From positions 1-34,965 of the forward strand of contig JAQBPA010000269.1 of the NCBI GenBank assembly GCA_028287765.1: a stretch of 34,965 nt of DNA. The letters are read 5' to 3'. Both the position numbers and the translations under genes were made by a program. Below are positions 33,587 through 34,965 of this stretch, one piece after another. Position 1 is the first letter of the stretch. Every line of letters starts with the position of its first letter. The DNA comes from Bacteriovoracaceae bacterium. GTDB taxonomy: Bacteria > Bdellovibrionota > UBA2394. The notes beneath the pieces were generated by a model that searched no databases, had not been told where the DNA came from, and saw only the letters and a program-made list of their open reading frames with translations.

Positions 33587-33655
33587 CAAGGTCGCGGTTT
33601 AAGCAGCATACCCGACGCAAGCTGTTCCAAAATCGTCTAAGTACGCACTCGTTTT
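33560..33655 (+). repeat. dispersed repeat, copy D
   Basis: GTTCCAAACTCGTCCCATCA then TCCCTAACAAGGTCGCGG and TTTAAGCAGCATACCCGACG, then GTTCCAAAATCGTCTAAGTA. It overlaps the last 27 nt of pip and supplies its stop codon. The ATCCACCC end seen in copies A and C is missing. Confidence 0.78.
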
Positions 33656-33674
33656 TCTTCCCACTACCGCATAT

Positions 33675-33764
33675 GAGGGGTCAGGTCTGGTGGTTGCGAG
33701 AATTTAGGAGCTAGCAATTTCTGCAAGAGGGCGGTTTTTCGCAACCACCAGACCTGACCCCCTT
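33675..33764. repeat. palindromic element 2 (GGGGTCA-headed inverted repeat, REP/MITE-like)
   Basis: GGGGTCAGGTCTGGTGGTTG plus CGA (33677-33699) pairs perfectly with its reverse complement at 33739-33761 (23 bp), with a 39-nt centre. It lies between the convergent pip and the next gene and could act as a bidirectional terminator. It shares the GGGGTCA[A/G]GT head with element 1. Confidence 0.75.
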
Positions 33765-33776
33765 CCTTTGAATGGT

Positions 33777-34736
33777 TTATTTGCCCTGAACGTCTACGAC
33801 TTTGATATCATTGAAAGATTCGGAATAGTTTCGCCATGTATTTGGAATATTACTCCAAGTATAAACAAAATTTCCCATACCCATTACGAAGGCCGCTCCA
33901 AGGGCAGTTTTGCGAATCAAATTTAGCTGGGGAATTTCCGGGATAGTGTCTATATCGCGAGTAGCAGTAATCACTCGAACTTCCCCATCGGAGAACGCGC
34001 GAGCCAGTTCCTTTTGAAAGGACTGATCCTTTTCGTTGAATGGAGAACCACAAGAGACAGAACATGAGATAACTCGAATATCTAAATGAGATCCGCCGAA
34101 TTTTAAATTCGCTTTTTGGAGCACTTTTAGGTCTAGAAAATTATGATCTGCAGTCTTCAATTTGTTGAAATCTCCGTGCATGCTAGTTTCAATTCGATCG
34201 AACTTGGCAGTCGCAGGCAGACTTTTAAGCTTCTCAACAAGATCTTCGGTGCTTTGAAACGAAATGAAAATATTTTTAGGATTTGCTTTGGTGCTTTTTA
34301 GAAATTTGTTGCTGATAAACGATCCTGCATTATCAGGAGAAGAATATGAGATCAGATATAAGACGCGGTCAGGATCAGGTGCCATTACTTTTTCGCTCAC
34401 TTCATCAAATTTTTTGAAGTCTATCGTGTAAAAGTGGGAGTCGAACGAGTTTAGACCTGCGAAGATGAGGCCATAAAGTGCTAAATATTTTCGATATTCT
34501 TTAAAGGATTTTCCAAAAGCTTCTTTGGGCGAATCGCCGCTTGATTTGTGGCGAAGTGTGGTAAACAAAAACATCAATGGTGCAAACATGCTCTTTGCAG
34601 AGATCTCTGCGGATTTGCTCATAATGGCGGCTAAAGTTCGTTTGCAATTTTGAAGAGCACCAGCATCTGCCGGGGAACTTAAACTGAGGCTCAAACTGCA
34701 GATCGAAAGCAAAATGATTTTGCGGAGTGTTTTCAT
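33777..34736 (-). CDS. secreted protein with caspase-fold (DUF4347-like) His/Cys pattern
   Basis: 319 residues with a signal peptide (cleavage near SPADAG, residue 25) and a hydrophobic stretch near 50-60 and 84-95. The C-terminal half matches, by eye, the DUF4347 layout: a strand ending in SMHGDF (H187), NFLDLKVLQ, a strand LDIRVISCSVSCG (C225), then FQKELARAFSDGEVRVITATRDI. In caspase-fold proteins the His and Cys after two adjacent core strands form the catalytic dyad. Whether this one is active is unknown; in DUF4347 the domain often appears non-proteolytic. It stands alone beside palindromic element 2. Confidence 0.6.
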   Translation of the reverse strand: MKTLRKIILLSICSLSLSLSSPADAGALQNCKRTLAAIMSKSAEISAKSMFAPLMFLFTTLRHKSSGDSPKEAFGKSFKEYRKYLALYGLIFAGLNSFDSHFYTIDFKKFDEVSEKVMAPDPDRVLYLISYSSPDNAGSFISNKFLKSTKANPKNIFISFQSTEDLVEKLKSLPATAKFDRIETSMHGDFNKLKTADHNFLDLKVLQKANLKFGGSHLDIRVISCSVSCGSPFNEKDQSFQKELARAFSDGEVRVITATRDIDTIPEIPQLNLIRKTALGAAFVMGMGNFVYTWSNIPNTWRNYSESFNDIKVVDVQGK

Positions 34737-34940
34737 AAAAACTATTATCTATCAGTTCTCATCATCAGAAGTAAGAACGCTGTGCATGATAGAATCCATG
34801 CAATTTTCGTGCCATCCTCCACGCCCAAAAAATTTATACGAGCCGGCTCAAATTAAAGGTAACCGAGACCCCAAAGGACCTTTCATAATCACCTTACTGA
34901 AAACTTAATTTTAGAACCCACCAAGGGGAGGTGTTAGGAA

Positions 34941-34965
34941 ATGAGCTTTGGGGCAAGACGAGAGT
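34941..34965 (+). CDS. start of a gene truncated by the window end
   Basis: An ATG with an excellent GGGGAGG ribosome site 9 nt upstream, open to the window end (MSFGARRE...). Too short to identify. Confidence 0.45.

Noticed and set aside
30732-33655. Repeats A-D as integron attC sites with gene cassettes
   Set aside because: CTAAC cores are present but only as direct repeats; no inverse GTTRRRY partner closes an attC hairpin and no integrase gene is in the window.
34714-34908. 64-aa plus-strand ORF near the window end
   Set aside because: Overlaps the start of the minus-strand secreted protein gene; no ribosome site; sequence not protein-like.
1-34965. CRISPR array
   Set aside because: No regularly spaced identical repeats with unique spacers; repeats A-D are kilobases apart and degenerate.

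Overview
The window is chromosomal DNA of a Gram-negative bacterium. It encodes an Omp85/BamA-type outer-membrane barrel, the Tol envelope machine (TolQ, R, A, B), FtsEX, a Ctp protease and many Sec-signal-peptide proteins. Gene content, moderate AT richness and the number of secreted proteins without recognisable relatives suggest a Bdellovibrionota/Oligoflexia-like or other deltaproteobacteria-like lineage. That placement is an inference; no taxonomic marker in the window settles it.

Layout. 1-4.9 kb: the 3' end of a BamA-like gene, a small Lys-rich secreted protein with a clear terminator, a START-domain protein, a predicted outer-membrane barrel, a Ppx/GppA phosphatase and a small secreted protein. 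4.9-8.0 kb (minus): tolQ-tolR-tolA-tolB, tightly packed and without pal. 8.1-11.5 kb (plus): ftsE-ftsX-(EnvC-like coiled coil without a peptidase domain)-ctpA, divergent from tolQ across only about 70 bp, so two cell-constriction modules sit back to back. 11.5-12.1 kb: a MntA/HepT toxin-antitoxin pair. 12.2-18.1 kb: secreted unknowns, a 1018-aa helical-repeat protein and xseA. 18.2-20.7 kb: a secreted protein with a faint Vps62-like motif pattern, followed 13 nt later by a serpin with an inhibitory-type hinge and predicted Lys-Ser scissile bond. 20.8-23.7 kb (minus): a membrane/secreted unknown, a metallo-beta-lactamase-fold hydrolase, a FitAB/VapBC-type toxin-antitoxin pair with a palindromic operator, and a DCC thiol oxidoreductase. 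23.7-29.9 kb (minus): a peripheral-arm complex I operon nuoB-nuoCD-nuoE-nuoF-nuoG-nuoI with no membrane-arm genes.

30.2-33.8 kb is the accessory part. tRNA-His(GTG) is followed by a 150-bp inverted-repeat-bounded structured segment, two GGGGTCA-headed palindromic elements, and four copies (A-D) of a dispersed ~60-90 bp repeat alternating with plus-strand genes: a 66-aa basic protein, a secreted 337-aa protein and a proline iminopeptidase. The repeat supplies the stop codon and similar C-termini to two unrelated proteins. Its second half resembles the 3' end of tRNA-His, which hints at repeated integration or duplication next to the tRNA. The last gene (minus) encodes a secreted protein with a His/Cys pattern like caspase-fold DUF4347 domains. 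A final plus-strand gene begins 25 nt before the window ends.

Most interesting points: the repeat/cassette-like region beside tRNA-His; the secreted serpin pair; the EnvC-like FtsEX partner lacking LytM; and the caspase-fold-like secreted protein.
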